Assembly (NCBI GenBank): GCA_036362985.1
Contig: JAYGXS010000008.1
Span: 9,766,304-9,830,303, forward strand
DNA from: Ligula intestinalis
Taxonomy: Eukaryota > Platyhelminthes > Cestoda > Diphyllobothriidea > Diphyllobothriidae
DNA length: 64,000 nucleotides
Reading direction: 5' to 3'
The notes below the pieces were generated by a model, which ran no database searches, had not been told where the DNA came from, and saw only the letters and a program-made list of their open reading frames with translations. This document shows positions 1 through 11,840 of the stretch, piece after piece. Position 1 is the stretch's first letter; each line of letters opens with the position of its first letter. The position numbers and the translations under genes were made by a program.

Positions 1-482
1 TTTCTCTGAAAACGAAAAAACGAACTTTACTGCGGAGCTTCGAGTTACGCTTACTCGTGTCATAGCCACGCGGAAACCTTTCTGATGCGGGCTCTGGACG
101 TTATAAAATTTATGAGAATACCTTGCAGTTTTCAGACCCACCTATGATCACCTTGTCGTATTATAACACTATCGTATCCACCAGTCCCAGGACCCGTTTC
201 TAGAATCTGTTAGGTTGCTCTTGAGTTCTTAAGGTTGGAATTTTATCTCTTAAATGTTGTTAAGTACTATTCTGAGTGATTTTTGTCGACCATGTCTTCT
301 CAAGAAGTAGCAAATCCATATATATTCGCATCTACAGACCCATAGAGGAGCTAGTGCCGAATTAGTTAGCATTTTTAGCATTAATTGAAACGGAGCAGTA
401 GTGCGTTCGCCTTTTTGTTTTTTTCGACGGTTGGCATCTAAGCAGACAAGTTACGTCTATTTTTGCTTTTTCTGCATTACAG
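1..482 (+). other. Intron 7 of aminopeptidase copy 1 (3' part)
   Basis: No coding exon is visible here. The sequence is homologous to the end of intron 7 in copy 2 (about 25010-25634) and copy 3 (about 47800-48247): all share the same polypyrimidine run and the CTGCATTACAG acceptor ending at 482. The exon with the HEXXH zinc site of copy 1 should therefore lie just left of the window. Confidence 0.8.
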
Positions 483-3400
483 ACGCATTTTGTGTCCCAG
501 GACTATAGTCGCGCACTCAAACTGGACGAACTCAAATCGAGCCACCCGATCGAAGTAAGCCGCCCTCTCTGTGAATTGGGAACTTTTACATTGCACTATC
601 TTTTCTAAAAAATGCTTTTTGTGGGCGCAACTTTCGACATTTTTTGCCAAATCATGGAAGTTGCCTGGATCGGACTGAATTTTGAATTTTTTTACCTATC
701 GACAGTCCTGTCTTAGTGCTTTCTTCACCTCGTAATTTTTACATGCGCTCTGAAACGAACGACAAACCCTTTCCCGTTCAGTTGACCCAGTTCCGGAGCT
801 AGAAATTCGCATTAATTTCACTTTATGTTCCTTCCCCCTTTTTTCGTAGGTTGAGGTCCACAGCCCACACGAGGTGCAGGAAATATTTGATGCCGTCTCC
901 TACCAAAAAGGCGCTTCGATCATTCGAATGTTGAATGACTACCTTGGAGCCGAGGTATTTTTCCGTTACGTTTTCTTTTGCTTATCTATGTTTGATTTAC
1001 TCTTGTCCGTGTGGTTTAATTGGCTTTAACCTGTATACTTTTGATTCATTCTTTCTGGTTTCGATTATCAATGCTCCTGCTCTGCTATCGTAAAAGTGAC
1101 AGTATAGCGCCCTCCGTTTTATATCTCATCGCCCTCCTTGTCCTCCATTCTTTCTGGTTTTCGTTGAAGGTTTTCAAAGCTGGTCTGCAACTATATATCA
1201 AGAGACACCAGTATTCTAACACGGTCACCGCGGATCTGTGGCGAGCGTTGGCGGAGGTAAGTGGCCAGCCCGTGAAGGAGATTATGTCGACGTGGACCAA
1301 ACAGACCGGCTATCCAGTCCTCTCGGTTCGTACCCTTCCTAGCGCAGATGGCCAATCTCTAAGCCTGAGCATCAGTCAGACCCGCTTCCTTGCCGACGGT
1401 GGAAAAGAAGGTAACTTAATTTTTAATCTCTCTCTCTCTCCACCACATAACTTGTGGTGACGCAAGTCATGGTACACATCTAAGTTGTTTCCAAAACTGC
1501 CGTAGAATACGTTAGTGCTAAATGTTCGGTCATTACAAACTGAGTTCATATGAAAAGTTACTGGATGCGAGAAAATATAAACTTCTTAAATATCTAAAAT
1601 ACAAAGCTCTGAACCAAGTCAGTGGTTTATGTAAGTCCCTGCTGGGGCACAGGAAACCCTTCTGTCCATTTCGACAGCACTCCTGCTTGGCTTTGTGCCC
1701 GATGTTTAGGTCCATTTCATGCTGTGTGATCCACAAGGGTGACCCCATTCTGGTGCAGTGTTGGCCAACTGTGCGCGGAACAGGCGTGTAGGGTGTGCGC
1801 ATAGGGGGCAGGTGGTGGTGTTGGTGGTTGCACGTCTAGGTACAGGTTCACACAGCACAGCGCCGTGCCTGGTACCTCTTCCGGCCTTGTCATGGCACAA
1901 CGTCCGGGCGGGAGTCGAAGGGAAGAGTGCGGTCTATGCAGCGCAAGTCACTATCTTTTTTTCCACCTAGCTATGTAGCACACGGTAGATATAATCGGAA
2001 CAAGGGTCGAATTGTCATACGCCTAAAACATATTTAGTGTAAATCTAGCCAAAAGGCATTTCCTCCGCGTCAAACAACTAACACATCCCTAGGATATTTC
2101 ACCTTACTGACGTGCTATTCTGATTTGGTATTGTGCATTGAGCATTGGAACAGTTTGTTCATTATTCTGAGCTTCTGCACTCGTGCAAGAATTCATCGTC
2201 GTCAGACATGGCAGCAACCGCAAAAGGTGGCAATCGTGGGGGATGCAAGTCAATAGTTATTTATACTCCCTTCTATGATTATTTCGTGTCTCTACCCGAA
2301 TAAATCCGTCCTATATAAACATCTCCACTGCATTCCTACCTTGTTATACGACTGCAGTGACAACCAGAGCCTGTGGTGATTATACGGGGTGTGATTACAA
2401 ACAGAAGGCAGCAGCGGACGTGGGCAAATATCTAATTAGCCCTGCTCCCCCCCTTATCAGAAGGAAACAACATTCTCCTTGTGTCCCTTCTGCTGGGATA
2501 TTACAGCTAACTGAGTGTAGTACCTTTGGACAAAAAAATTTTTAGTCCTTGCAAAGCCTTGCCGTTTATATCAACGGCCTGCTGTCAAAAAAACAGACAT
2601 TTCAGGGGGCTACATCCGACTCCTCCATCAGTATTTACTCCCTGCATTGTCAGGCTGCGGGTACTACTCTGTGTGCGTGCTTCCACTTCACTTTCAAGGT
2701 ACATGATCCCTTCTAGTCTTTTCCTACACTGTCTGCTCTCACCTGCGAAATTTATGCGTACCTTCATGTCTTGTCGTTTGTAGATGTACCCACCCACTGG
2801 TACGTCCCTGTGACCGTCTGCCGAGCTGATGACTCGAGCGCGATCGTGTCGCGAGCCCTCGTCCCGCCAGCGTCGGTGGCCGCCAACCAAACATCAAATG
2901 ACGCCAAGGGTGAACACGTTATTCCACTGTCCGTGGCTGCGGACACCCCCGTGCGCATCAATCCGGGCGCCGTGGGCTTTTTCCGTGTCTGCTACCACCC
3001 CACCATGCTACCGCCCATCCTCGCCGCTCTCTCCAAACACCAAATTCCGGAGCGCGACCGTCTGAACCTCCTGGATGATCACTTTGCGTTGGTCAGTGTC
3101 TCCGTTTCTGTTCCCCCAGCTCCTCCCGCACCCACGTAATTTGGTCCCTTTATTCGCTTGTATGGTTCTTCAAGGTATATCTTTGTATATGGTCACATGT
3201 TTGGGGACCTCAAAAATACCGTCGACTTATAATTAAAAACTACTTTCTGTTGTTAGGTAGGACAACTTTCCGTTTTTTACCGGCGTCTTTGTATATGGTC
3301 ACATGTTGGGGGACCTCAAAAATACCGTCGACTTATAATTAAAAATACTTTCTGTTGTTAAGTAGGACGACTTTCCATTTTTTTACCGGCGTCAGTGACC

Positions 3401-6400
3401 TCGCCCAAAATCAGCGAACATCTCCCCCCCCCCTCAACTTACACGCGCTCGCTGTTGGTCCAGTAGGGTTTTTTTGAAAATAAATATCATCGCTAACTCT
3501 TACTGGTCTGACGGTAAGCGCATGTAAGGTGGGGGGAGGGGGGGCGGTAGGTGTTCGCTGACCTTGGGCGAGGTCACTGAGGTACATTGTTAATATCATC
3601 ACTAACCCCTGCTGGACCAACGGCGAGCGCGGCGGAACAAACAAAACGAAGTGCTACTGAACAGTAGAAAGTCGTTTTTCATTATAAGTCGACGGTATTT
3701 TCGAGGCTCCGCAAGTCAGTCCTGCCCTGTATTCTCCTCCTCCCTCCGCCCTGTCACTTGGCCGTTTATCCGTAGCTCCTTCGCTGCTGATATTCGTGAT
3801 GCCAAAGAAAAAGCATTTCTAGTTATTGTTATTGCTCACACCCCGTCAGACGACTCAATGCCTAGTTCGCACATATAAAGATGCGCATTCCCCAGGTTTA
3901 GTGAGCAGACTTTTTACATGACATGTTGGTCCTTTTTTGTCTGCTGAAGCTTTGCGAAGGTATTGTTTATATGCCCCACCCCGTGCGAGCAACACACGGG
4001 GACAAGAACCGATTTTAAATTCGCGTGCATTTGCCGTGAATTATAAGGGAATTTTGATTATGGGTTTGGAACTAAAGTAAGGTGAGGATTACGGTTAAGG
4101 TTAGGGAACGTATTAGAGCTAGGTCTTTTGAGATATTTAAGCTTTTTGGAATTAAGAGGATGGCCACAGGTATTGCGTCGTGGGGCGGTATCAGATCAAT
4201 TTTAAGCAAGCTTCGCACTAGAAAAGGTTTTCGGTGATCGAAACGTCTTCTTCTTTACCACATATACATACACCTGTAATGCGAAAATTCGCCTCGGTAC
4301 ATTTCTCTTCCTTCCGTTTGCTATTTCGGAGCATCAAATTAGCAAGCAGTGGAGAAACGCAGTCTGAGGCCTATTTGGGTAATCAGGTGTGTTGGAACCA
4401 GTTGAATGTGTCTGACACTCTTTCTTCCCTCTAACCTGCCGTTGACTTGTCAAGTTTCCACCTCGACCATCGAATTTATTTGACCGTTCACTTTCTGATT
4501 TAAATGTATGTTTGAATGCGCAGAAGTTCACTTCTATTACCCAGGAAAGGAAAGTGCGATCACTGCGACAGTAATCTTAGTTGTCTCGTACAAGAGGCCA
4601 TCTTCAACTTTACTACTCGAAACTGTCTGAGACTCATAATTCAGTGTTTTGTTCCTCCTTCATGTGTTCTCCTCAGGCTCGCGCCGGTCAATGTTCCCTG
4701 AAGACTGTGCTCGACCTGACTCGAGCATACACTGGCGAAGACAGCTACAGCGTGTGGTCAGTTCTAGCCCAGGGACTGGGTTCTGTACGCGTCCTTCTCC
4801 AGGAGATGGCCTACAAGGCCGGCGATGAGGTTGTCTTCTCTGAACTCTCACCGGAGGAGGTCGGTCTCAATAACCTCTGCACCCAATTGGCCTTGCCTAT
4901 TTACGAGAAACTTGGTGAGTCCGTGGGGCTTTATCTACTTCTAGTTAGTTATGTTTTGTGTCAGCGTAGTTCTTCTTCAGCTAACCTTTTCTCCATAGAT
5001 CACACTGGTGTATCTGCTTCTCCCCCCCTCCCCCCAAAAAAGTTAACTATGTTTGAGAAATTGCCCCTTTTTTATCCATAGGTTAAGGCATGTACTATTG
5101 AGAGAAAGGCTTCCAAAATTCCTACTTCAAAATGCCTAACTGAATTCAAACACCGAAGCATAAAACCGACCCTCCTTAAGCCGTCCGTTTTTCGTAGGTT
5201 TTGACCCTAAACCAGAAGACAGCAACAATGATAGCCTCCTGCGGCCGATAATCCTGGAGGTTCTCGGTCGTGCTCGTCACCCCGACGTCCTCTCGAAGGC
5301 GCGCAAGGCCTTCGACGCGCACTACGCCTCTGTAATGGAGACTTCAGAGGGCCAGCCACAGACAAATCTCATTTCTCCTGACTTGCGTACCACTATCTAC
5401 TCCCTGTGTCTACGCAACGGAGGTGCAGAGGTATTCCAGCGTCTCCTCACAGTAAGTCTCCATTTCGATTTCCTGTCAATGTTTCTGTTCTCCTTGCCCT
5501 TATAGTCTTAGTCATGTTTGGCAACGGCAGCAGTCAAAAAAGCGTTGAGCCATGTCACAATGGGTGTTTCTGTTGCCTATTGTTCCACCTTAAGTTGGTG
5601 GCGCAATATGCAAAGCTACTGGTTAAAACTCTTTTTGATATTGCTACTGAATTTATTTTCAGTAGGCGTTCCGTTAGGGGTCCAACGTGAAGGTCGTGAA
5701 AGGTCGCACCGTCTTCCTCCTGCAGGTGGCGGCTACGTCTACTAGCTTCCTTAACTGGCAGGCACCTCTCGATCTGCGGGCGAAACTAAGTGATAAGGCT
5801 ATATCACCCGAAGACGTGAAGCTGGCCGTTCCTACATTTTTGCGGACCAACCTTCAGATGCTGATTGTGCTGCCGCGTATTACAAAATCCTCCTTTTCTT
5901 CTCTATGCCCAGCTTCATGACAAGTCTACAATGCATTCCGAACGCGTGCGCCTGTTGTCCTCTCTCGGCGCCTCCGCGCGTCCCGAGCTGATTGAGCGCC
6001 TCTTCCAGCTCACCTTCACTGATTACGTGCGCAAACAGGATCGCTGGCGTGTTCTTGTGAGCATCACTGGCTCGGCTGCCGGCCGACGTGCTCTCTGGCG
6101 CCTTGTCAAGACACGAATTGGAACCTTGCCTGAGGAACTAGCCACACTCACCATGCTCTCCTACGTCCTAAAGGTAGGATAAGTTCCTCTCTCACACCCC
6201 CTTTCAAATCCAGAACCCGTTGGGTTTGGGCCCTCTGAATAAGCTGCAGTTATCTAAATTGTTACTCCCATTTCAACGCTATTGCGGCTGTTCTGTCACG
6301 CTGTGCCATCCACCTGCGCCTCACCCCTCCTCCGGTCTCCTGAGGCGTCGTGCCTGCTGCCGACTGCCACTATAATTCCTTTGTCAGCGGCGGACTGCCT

Positions 6401-7699
6401 CCAAGGTCATATGCCTTCGCGGTGGGTGTGCCGACGCGATGACGTAAATCAATGGAGAGGATACAGACGCACGCAAGCATACGCGCGTGCCAACTGGTCG
6501 CATAACCTTTCCCCACTGCGCCGAATCAGACCACTAGCGAACGTGCTTAACAATCACGTATAAGCCACTGTCACCTCTCAGACAGTGAGTTGCAACACGG
6601 ACTGCGAGGACACCGCCTGTCCGCTTCCGACCGCCGGGCTAGCCTCGAGACGGGACAACAGCGCGCTGGCGATCAACCAGCGCCTACAACCACCTGAGAA
6701 AGCAACTCCGGGTTCTATACACAATAAACCTTCCTCCGTGTGGATTCTTAAGCTACACCCTTTTATTGTGTTCTTCCTTCGGGATTCCAACGGGTGTGAC
6801 TAGACGGGGAAACCACTAAAGTTACCGTTATAGCAGAGTCAGCCCAAGCCTACTATCAACCTGGCCAATAGAAATATGACCAGACTCGTTACTCGATTGA
6901 CCGGTGACAGGTACATTTAAGGCCCACTACAGCTTTCTTTTTGGCATGACGGTCTACTTACTTTGTAGCAGTAGGCGCGTTTTCTTTTACCAATTTAGCA
7001 TCGAATGTTTCCCAAGTATCTTATTTTTATTTAGTTTACTCCTGGTTCAATTTTTTGTTTCCCTTTTAGACGATATGCGGTTGTTTTTTGGAATTTGAGC
7101 TATTGTGATTTTTAAAAATGGGAAGCACCCGACCTTTAATCTATGCAGACTTATAGTTTATAAAGAGTCTCGATTGGGTGGAATTCTTTAATTTAAAATA
7201 GTTGCACACCTCTATTAGAAAATGCTCTTTTATGTATGTCCTTTTTTCCAGGGTAGCTGCTCCGACTTCTGTACTATGAATAGGCACGCCGAAGTTAAGG
7301 TAAGCTTACTATATTTGCCTGTCAGCAAAAAAAAGATGTTTGTTTATGATTTTAATAACATTGTTTGTCCCATCCGCTGTGAGCAGGCTGTCGTAAACAA
7401 GCCTTCCATACGACTTTCCGAAATTTGCCATCAATCTTATCCATCGCCCTCATAATGGGAGCCTATTCTGAAAATGATTTCCGAATATGGTCCCAAATGA
7501 CTCTTCTAAACGTGACTCCTTCTTTATCTTCTGAACGTATATCTTTGCTTCTTTGCAGACCTTCTTCGACGCCCACCCGGTATCCTGTGTGCGTACAGTA
7601 AATCAGGCTCTTGAATCAGTGGAAATCAACTCGAAGATCGCACAACGTGACTATGCCGATGCTTCTGCCTTCCTGCGTTCTCTCGTCAGCACCAGCTAG
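483..7699 (+). CDS. NPEPPS: Puromycin-sensitive-type M1 aminopeptidase, copy 1, 3' nine exons (partial)
   Basis: This is the C-terminal 555 residues of an M1 metallo-aminopeptidase, a family that removes single N-terminal residues from peptides. I place exons at 483-554, 850-954, 1170-1410, 2784-3091, 4677-4914, 5198-5451, 5913-6173, 7252-7299 and 7559-7699. All have GT/AG borders, sizes identical to copy 2 (1668 nt in total) and matching phases, ending in TAG at 7697-7699. The catalytic-Tyr segment (SYQKGAS) is in the second exon. The remainder is the helical ERAP1-like C-terminal domain, including [29 protein letters not shown] and FDPKP. No frameshift or stop is seen. The zinc-binding and GAMEN exons lie outside the window, so function depends on unseen sequence. 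Exons are GC-rich compared with their introns. The second half of the exon at 5198-5451 and its following intron are almost identical to copy 2, suggesting gene conversion. Confidence 0.93.
1427..1442 (+). repeat. CT-rich microsatellite in intron 10 of copy 1
   Basis: A short (CT)n run begins a few bases after the donor at 1411. The matching intron of copy 3 is CT-rich at the same place. It has no apparent function beyond intron sequence. Confidence 0.6.
3180..3720. mobile_element. Foldback/MITE-like element with a tandemly duplicated arm, intron 11 of copy 1
   Basis: A unit of about 107 bp (near 3182-3288) is repeated directly at about 3289-3395. Its sequence around ACCGTCGACTTATAATTAA and GTGACCTCGCCCAA recurs inverted at about 3545-3720 (GCGAGGTCACTGA near 3568; TATAAGTCGACGGTATTTTC near 3682). 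The arms enclose C-rich and G-rich tracts that also face each other. A related piece with the motif GGACCAACGGCGAGCG occurs in intron 7 of copy 3, near 45600-45710. Long inverted arms without coding potential suggest a non-autonomous foldback element. I did not identify terminal target duplications. Confidence 0.6.
6280..6790. repeat. Unclassified insertion in intron 14 of copy 1
   Basis: This GC-rich stretch is absent from the homologous introns of copies 2 and 3, which run from the CTGAATAA-like start straight into related sequence. It ends near TACACAATAAAC (about 6718). A very similar ending occurs in another inserted stretch at about 39366, suggesting LTR-like or other mobile ends with an AATAAA signal. 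No coding domain is recognised. Confidence 0.35.
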
Positions 7700-7802
7700 A
7701 AGCCATTGATTCGCTGCGGTCTCGTTTCTCGATTCTCTACCTCCCTCTCCCGCTTTCATGCACTTTTCTACTGCTTTGTTCTGTGTATTTTCTATTATTC
7801 AT

Positions 7803-7808
7803 AATAAA
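7803..7808 (+). terminator. Polyadenylation signal AATAAA, copy 1
   Basis: AATAAA lies 104 nt after the stop codon of copy 1. The identical context occurs after copy 2 (37888) and a diverged form after copy 3 (55495), marking the end of the transcript. Confidence 0.75.
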
Positions 7809-7809
7809 A

Positions 7810-8400
7810 CCTGCAGTGTAATGTAAGTAAATTACGGCAGTACAGCAAGTTTTAAAAACAGCCAATGAAAAGGTTGCCAATTGGCGGATGTAATCCGGGG
7901 GTTTGCACACTGTTATCGTAACTGTTCATTGTGACAGTAGGTCAATTCGCGCGATTAAGCGTCCCGATAACGGGCACGAGACTTATATGTCCCCTGCAAG
8001 TCATTGGTGAGCATCGTACCGGCCTCGCATACGTGAACGCTCACCGGGTGTCTTACATATCAGTCTGGATGAAGTTTAGGATGCGCGCAAGCTCATATTC
8101 TCATCTCTGGTGATTGTTGCAAAGAAAGGATGCATGTGCGCTATTGATACAAGTATAGGATAATATCACTAGAATATACTATCCGCTGGTCTTAGTAAGC
8201 ATGATTACTAAAAAAGCACTCTTAGCAGTGGTATTTTACCTCTAGCAGCAGTATCCTAGCCCAAACCTTTGTAAAATGAGACACAGCCTTTGGTGGACAG
8301 AGGTGAGAGGGCGGAAACCAAGGCAAGCTCTGCTGGGTTCAGCGTCCTAAACATATACTTACTCGGAATAGTTAAAACCCAGATTCAGGCTCTGTTGAGA
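7810..8400. repeat. Downstream flank shared by copies 1 and 2 (segmental duplication)
   Basis: Sequence after copy 1 matches the flank after copy 2 at 37890-38040 and again at about 38580-38930, where copy 2 is interrupted by a repeat inserted at 38110 onward. Shared marks include TCTTAGTAAGCATGATTACTA near 8191 and 38775. This shows that intergenic DNA was duplicated together with the gene. Confidence 0.65.
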
Positions 8401-9620
8401 TCAATGGGGTATGGGCCCCAGCGTTAGCTTTAATCAGCGTCACTTCTGACGTATGGTAACGTCAATGTTATTATCAGTACTAATGCACTTCTGTTGACAC
8501 GGAAGCGATATGTGTCTAGTGCTGGCTTGAATCGGCGCCAAATCTGACAAATAATACAGCCAGAAATAGTACCGTAAATAATGACTGAAGAGCTTTCGTA
8601 ATGCAGTGTTTCCGAAGTCAGAAGTTATGTCGAAAGACAATCAGATAACTCGCATAGCTGTGAATACTGTTGGCTTTTTCGTATTGCAGTGCTTCGTTTC
8701 CTGAATAGACGCACCCGAGGTCAGAATTGATGTCAAATGACAGTCAGTCAAGAGAGAGTCAGGGTTACTGGGTGTTTCTACAGAAGGTCTTGCTAAGTCA
8801 CTTATCTCATAAGCGATTGATGAAGCATTTCGTGAGCACTCCGCCGATTCTGGAGGACTGTCTTGTACGATTAGCACGCTCATGCTTGAATAACTGTAAA
8901 TGCTGGCTGTGGAGCTCCTAGAATAACTGTAAATAATGCGTGAAGAGCTATCGTGATGCAGTTTTTCCGAGGTCAGCATCTATGTAGAAGGACAGACAAA
9001 TAACTCGAATGAACACACCGAGTTACCCTGACTGTCTCTTGACATATAAAGAATATTCGACTGACTGACGGACTGTCATTTGACATCACTTCTGACCTCG
9101 GATGCGACTATTCAGGTGACGAAACGTAGCACTGCAAAACGAAAAGGCCAACACTAGTAACAGTTATTCGAGTTATCTGACTGACTTCAACGTAACTTCT
9201 GACCTCGGAAACACTGCAATACGAAAGCACTTCAGCCATTATTGAAAAATACTATCATACAATCCAGTAAAAGGAGACCCATGGATAACAACGTGAACAC
9301 CTCCTCCTACTTTTCCGTTTTCAATAAGTACACTACCCGTCAACACATGATTTACTTGAAATTGGCACAGTACGCTTTCGATTGAAGGTTTGTCACAGTT
9401 GCGGAAGCATACCGCTTGACCTTGACTACGGAAGATATGAAAGTTAAGAGGCCAGCCCACGCTCTTTGGCGTGACTTATTTTCTAGCAATATGTAGCAGC
9501 CTCCAGAAACTTTACCAAACCACGAAATATTGTAGCCTCAGTTGTAGTGCCAGTACTGCTACACTTTTTGTTGATATTGAGGTGATGTGTGCCCATTGTT
9601 GACTTTAATCGGCGTCACTT
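8400..9620. repeat. Interspersed repeat array, first block
   Basis: Several copies of recurring modules are seen. One contains TTTAATCAGCGTCACTTCTGAC with AATACAGCCAGAAATAGTACC; another contains ATGATTTACTTGAAATTGGC, CCTTGACTACGGAAGATA and GCCAGCCCACGCTCTTTGGC. The same modules recur around 11840-12700, 13730-14520, 15310-16590 and 38800-42800. No protein domain is encoded. The family could be satellite-like or a non-autonomous element. Confidence 0.6.
8641..9185. repeat. Long inverted repeat, arms about 145 bp
   Basis: The left arm (about 8641-8790) and right arm (about 9025-9185) are imperfect reverse complements. The left arm has AGATAACTCGCATAG, TTTCGTATTGCAGTGC and GATGTCAAATGACAGTC. 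The right arm has GACTGTCATTTGACATC, AGCACTGCAAAACGAAAA and TTCGAGTTATCT. The spacer is about 235 bp. It could fold into a cruciform or be a foldback element within the repeat array. Confidence 0.6.
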
Positions 9621-10041
9621 TTTATTAGGGCGGCCTAACAGCAGCCTTCGCAAGCAGTAGTTTGCAAACAATAGCCACGTCCACAATAGGCTATCAATCG
9701 GCCTATGCGTGAGCTAACACTTCGAGCTTGACAATCAATCGATAATTTGAATTTCTAGCTACATTCACTCACTGAACCAACAGCCAATGGGACTGGCCAC
9801 TACCTCAGGAGAGAAGCTTATTGGCTCAAGGAACATCGTTGACATACGTTTATTTCCCTAAATTTGTTTTACATAGAATACTCAAAGGCTTCCGCTGCTG
9901 CACACCTCCTGTCGTGTTCTCTCTTTGGGGACTCACATGAGGCGTAGCTAGGCGGCGAATATTTTGGCCTGGGCCTCCGTAACAACAGCTGGCGACGCAT
10001 TGCGCGGTAATATCTCGGCCCGGGCCTCCGTTATAACACTT
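9616..10041 (+). mobile_element. Gypsy-type LTR remnant with CACTT duplications
   Basis: The sequence matches, in reverse orientation, the LTR of the Gypsy-type element in intron 8 of copy 2 (about 26985-27358). Both have GGCCTAACA near the start, a stretch ending CTCTTTGGGGACTCAC, and an end resembling GGGCCTCCGTTATAAC. It interrupts the local repeat, and CACTT flanks it at 9616-9620 and 10037-10041. The LTR end occurs twice (near 9987 and 10036), separated by a TGGCGACGC stretch that looks like a primer-binding site. It is therefore a strongly deleted element rather than a simple solo LTR. Confidence 0.6.
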
Positions 10042-10284
10042 GTGACATATAATAAAGCCGGAAATATTGCCAGTAATACCATTACTAATCGAACTACAAT
10101 GCGAAACAGCTTTCGGTGGACAGAGGTGAGAGGGCGAAAACCAATGGATTCAGAGCTGGATTCAGAGCCACAAATATGTACTTGCATGCGTTTCTTCAAC
10201 TCACGTTCACACTCCTTGTTGAGTTCACGAGTGTATAAATTCCAGCGTGAAACGTGTTTCACCGACCTGCCCTTCCACGTCCGG

Positions 10285-11840
10285 TACAACAACTGGGTCC
10301 ACTTCCTTTACCAACGCATTTAAGCAGACAAAATAGGCTTATTTTCACGTAGGCTGCACAACTACGCTCTCTCCTCCACGAACTTCCAGAGGAAAACCAC
10401 TAGACACGCGTTAAACAGCTTCACCAAACTTAAACGGCTATTCAGAACGTAGACCTGGACCATGGGGATTTATTCCTCTTGAAAAGTCTTCAGCCAAAGA
10501 TTTAGCCGTCATCGCTCTGCGCTAGAATTCGCTGCAACATCAAGCCGAATCAGGCGCTCCGGAGACGAGGTGGCAACAAACTTTTGCGTTGACGGTAGAC
10601 AACGACACCTGGGCGGGACGAGAGAGCTCACTTATTACTGGTAGAGCATACGTTTGGCTTACCTTCAGTAACGGGGTTTCTATGGTCGGAACTGAAATAA
10701 GCAACTGCCTACATTAACCATACAGCTGTCATGGCCTTACTGATACACTAGATACTAGCATAGCATGTGACTGGTTAAGCTACGTTAGCTTATACACCGT
10801 GCTTAGTCTGTTCCTGGCTGCTTTCCAAAGACCATCAGTATTACGTTGTATTCTCTGTCCATAAACCAGCAAATTGATTTTAGATACTGGCACCAGGGAG
10901 GCTTCCTTAGGCATCGTGTTCACAGACGACGAGGTGCAAGACGGAGTTGGGATTAAACATAAAATGTGTCCTACCACAGATCCGATCGCGTGAAAAGAAG
11001 ACAGACTTCATTAGTCCTGGACAGATGAATATAATATTGAATGTGTTTTGTTCTTCTTCTTTTTCTTCATTTAAACTGGCTCTAGCAATTAGTATATATG
11101 TCAAGAAAACTGCCGGTTCCTATCATACCAACAGTGCTACCTATGCTTAATGGAGATAGGCGTAGGAATGAGAGGTTTACCAATCTCATCCATTTTTGCG
11201 CATTTGTACCTCACAGCATACGTATATATTCAGAGAGTACGCTAAATGCAAGTATAAGGCTATTCTTTCGGCAAGGTTGCCGGCTCCTAACTAGCTGCCA
11301 TTCCTACTGGTTAGGTTTCGTGTTTCCTTGACCGTGACTATTCAGATGCCTGATCACGTTTTTGCAAAGGGAGCAGTTTGGGTGCCTATAGTCAGGATAT
11401 ATCCTTTACTGAAGCATTAATTCTTCCTATGTTCCTTTCACATTAACAAAATTCCCGGTTTGTTCCCTCGTGTTAATGGTGGTCAGCTGTATAAAACTTT
11501 CATAATCATCTAGCTCCCGGAAATGTGTTTGCGTTCGCATTTGGGATCACTTCGGCTCAATTGGTTTACCTTTTTCATTTTCTACACCACCTTCTCCTGT
11601 ACAAGACAATGGTCATTCAACCACGGTCAGCTTAAATGTCTTCTGAGTGTCAAGTGTATTTTATAAGTTATAATTGATTGTTTCGTGTAGTTAAGCCTCA
11701 TGTACCTCCGGAGACTTTAAATTTGTACTTTACCCTCCAAAATCGTGCATTCTCCTAGAATTTGTAAAACACATATGTTTGCTAAGAAAATAGACTGAAT
11801 ATTTAATGTTTGGACGATTCTATCGGTAGTCATGATAAAC
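10285..11840 (+). repeat. Duplicated upstream region U1 (ghost aminopeptidase copy)
   Basis: This segment is homologous and colinear with the region just upstream of copy 2 (about 17625-19110) and with the region upstream of the decayed exon at 60739. Shared marks are CTGCTTTCCAAAGACCA (10819), ACTGCCGGTTCCTAT (11109), TTGACCGTGACTATTCAGA (11328) and CTAGAATTTGTAAAACACAT (11754). Homology stops at about 11840, roughly 40 bp before the position equivalent to the start codon, where the repeat array begins. It looks like the promoter side of a lost gene copy. Confidence 0.75.

Noticed and set aside
1250..1262. GAG|GTAAGT as an early donor inside exon 10 of copy 1
   Set aside because: Copies 1 and 2 read through this position in frame (ALAE-V/A-SGQPVK), and the exon length of 241 nt is needed for phase. 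The GTAAGT is coding sequence.
4225..4256. CGAAACGTC motif on the + strand (and its paralogue near 31935) as a hammerhead
   Set aside because: The required CUGANGA element and stem I partners were not found at a convincing distance. It is at most a decayed PLE-end motif.
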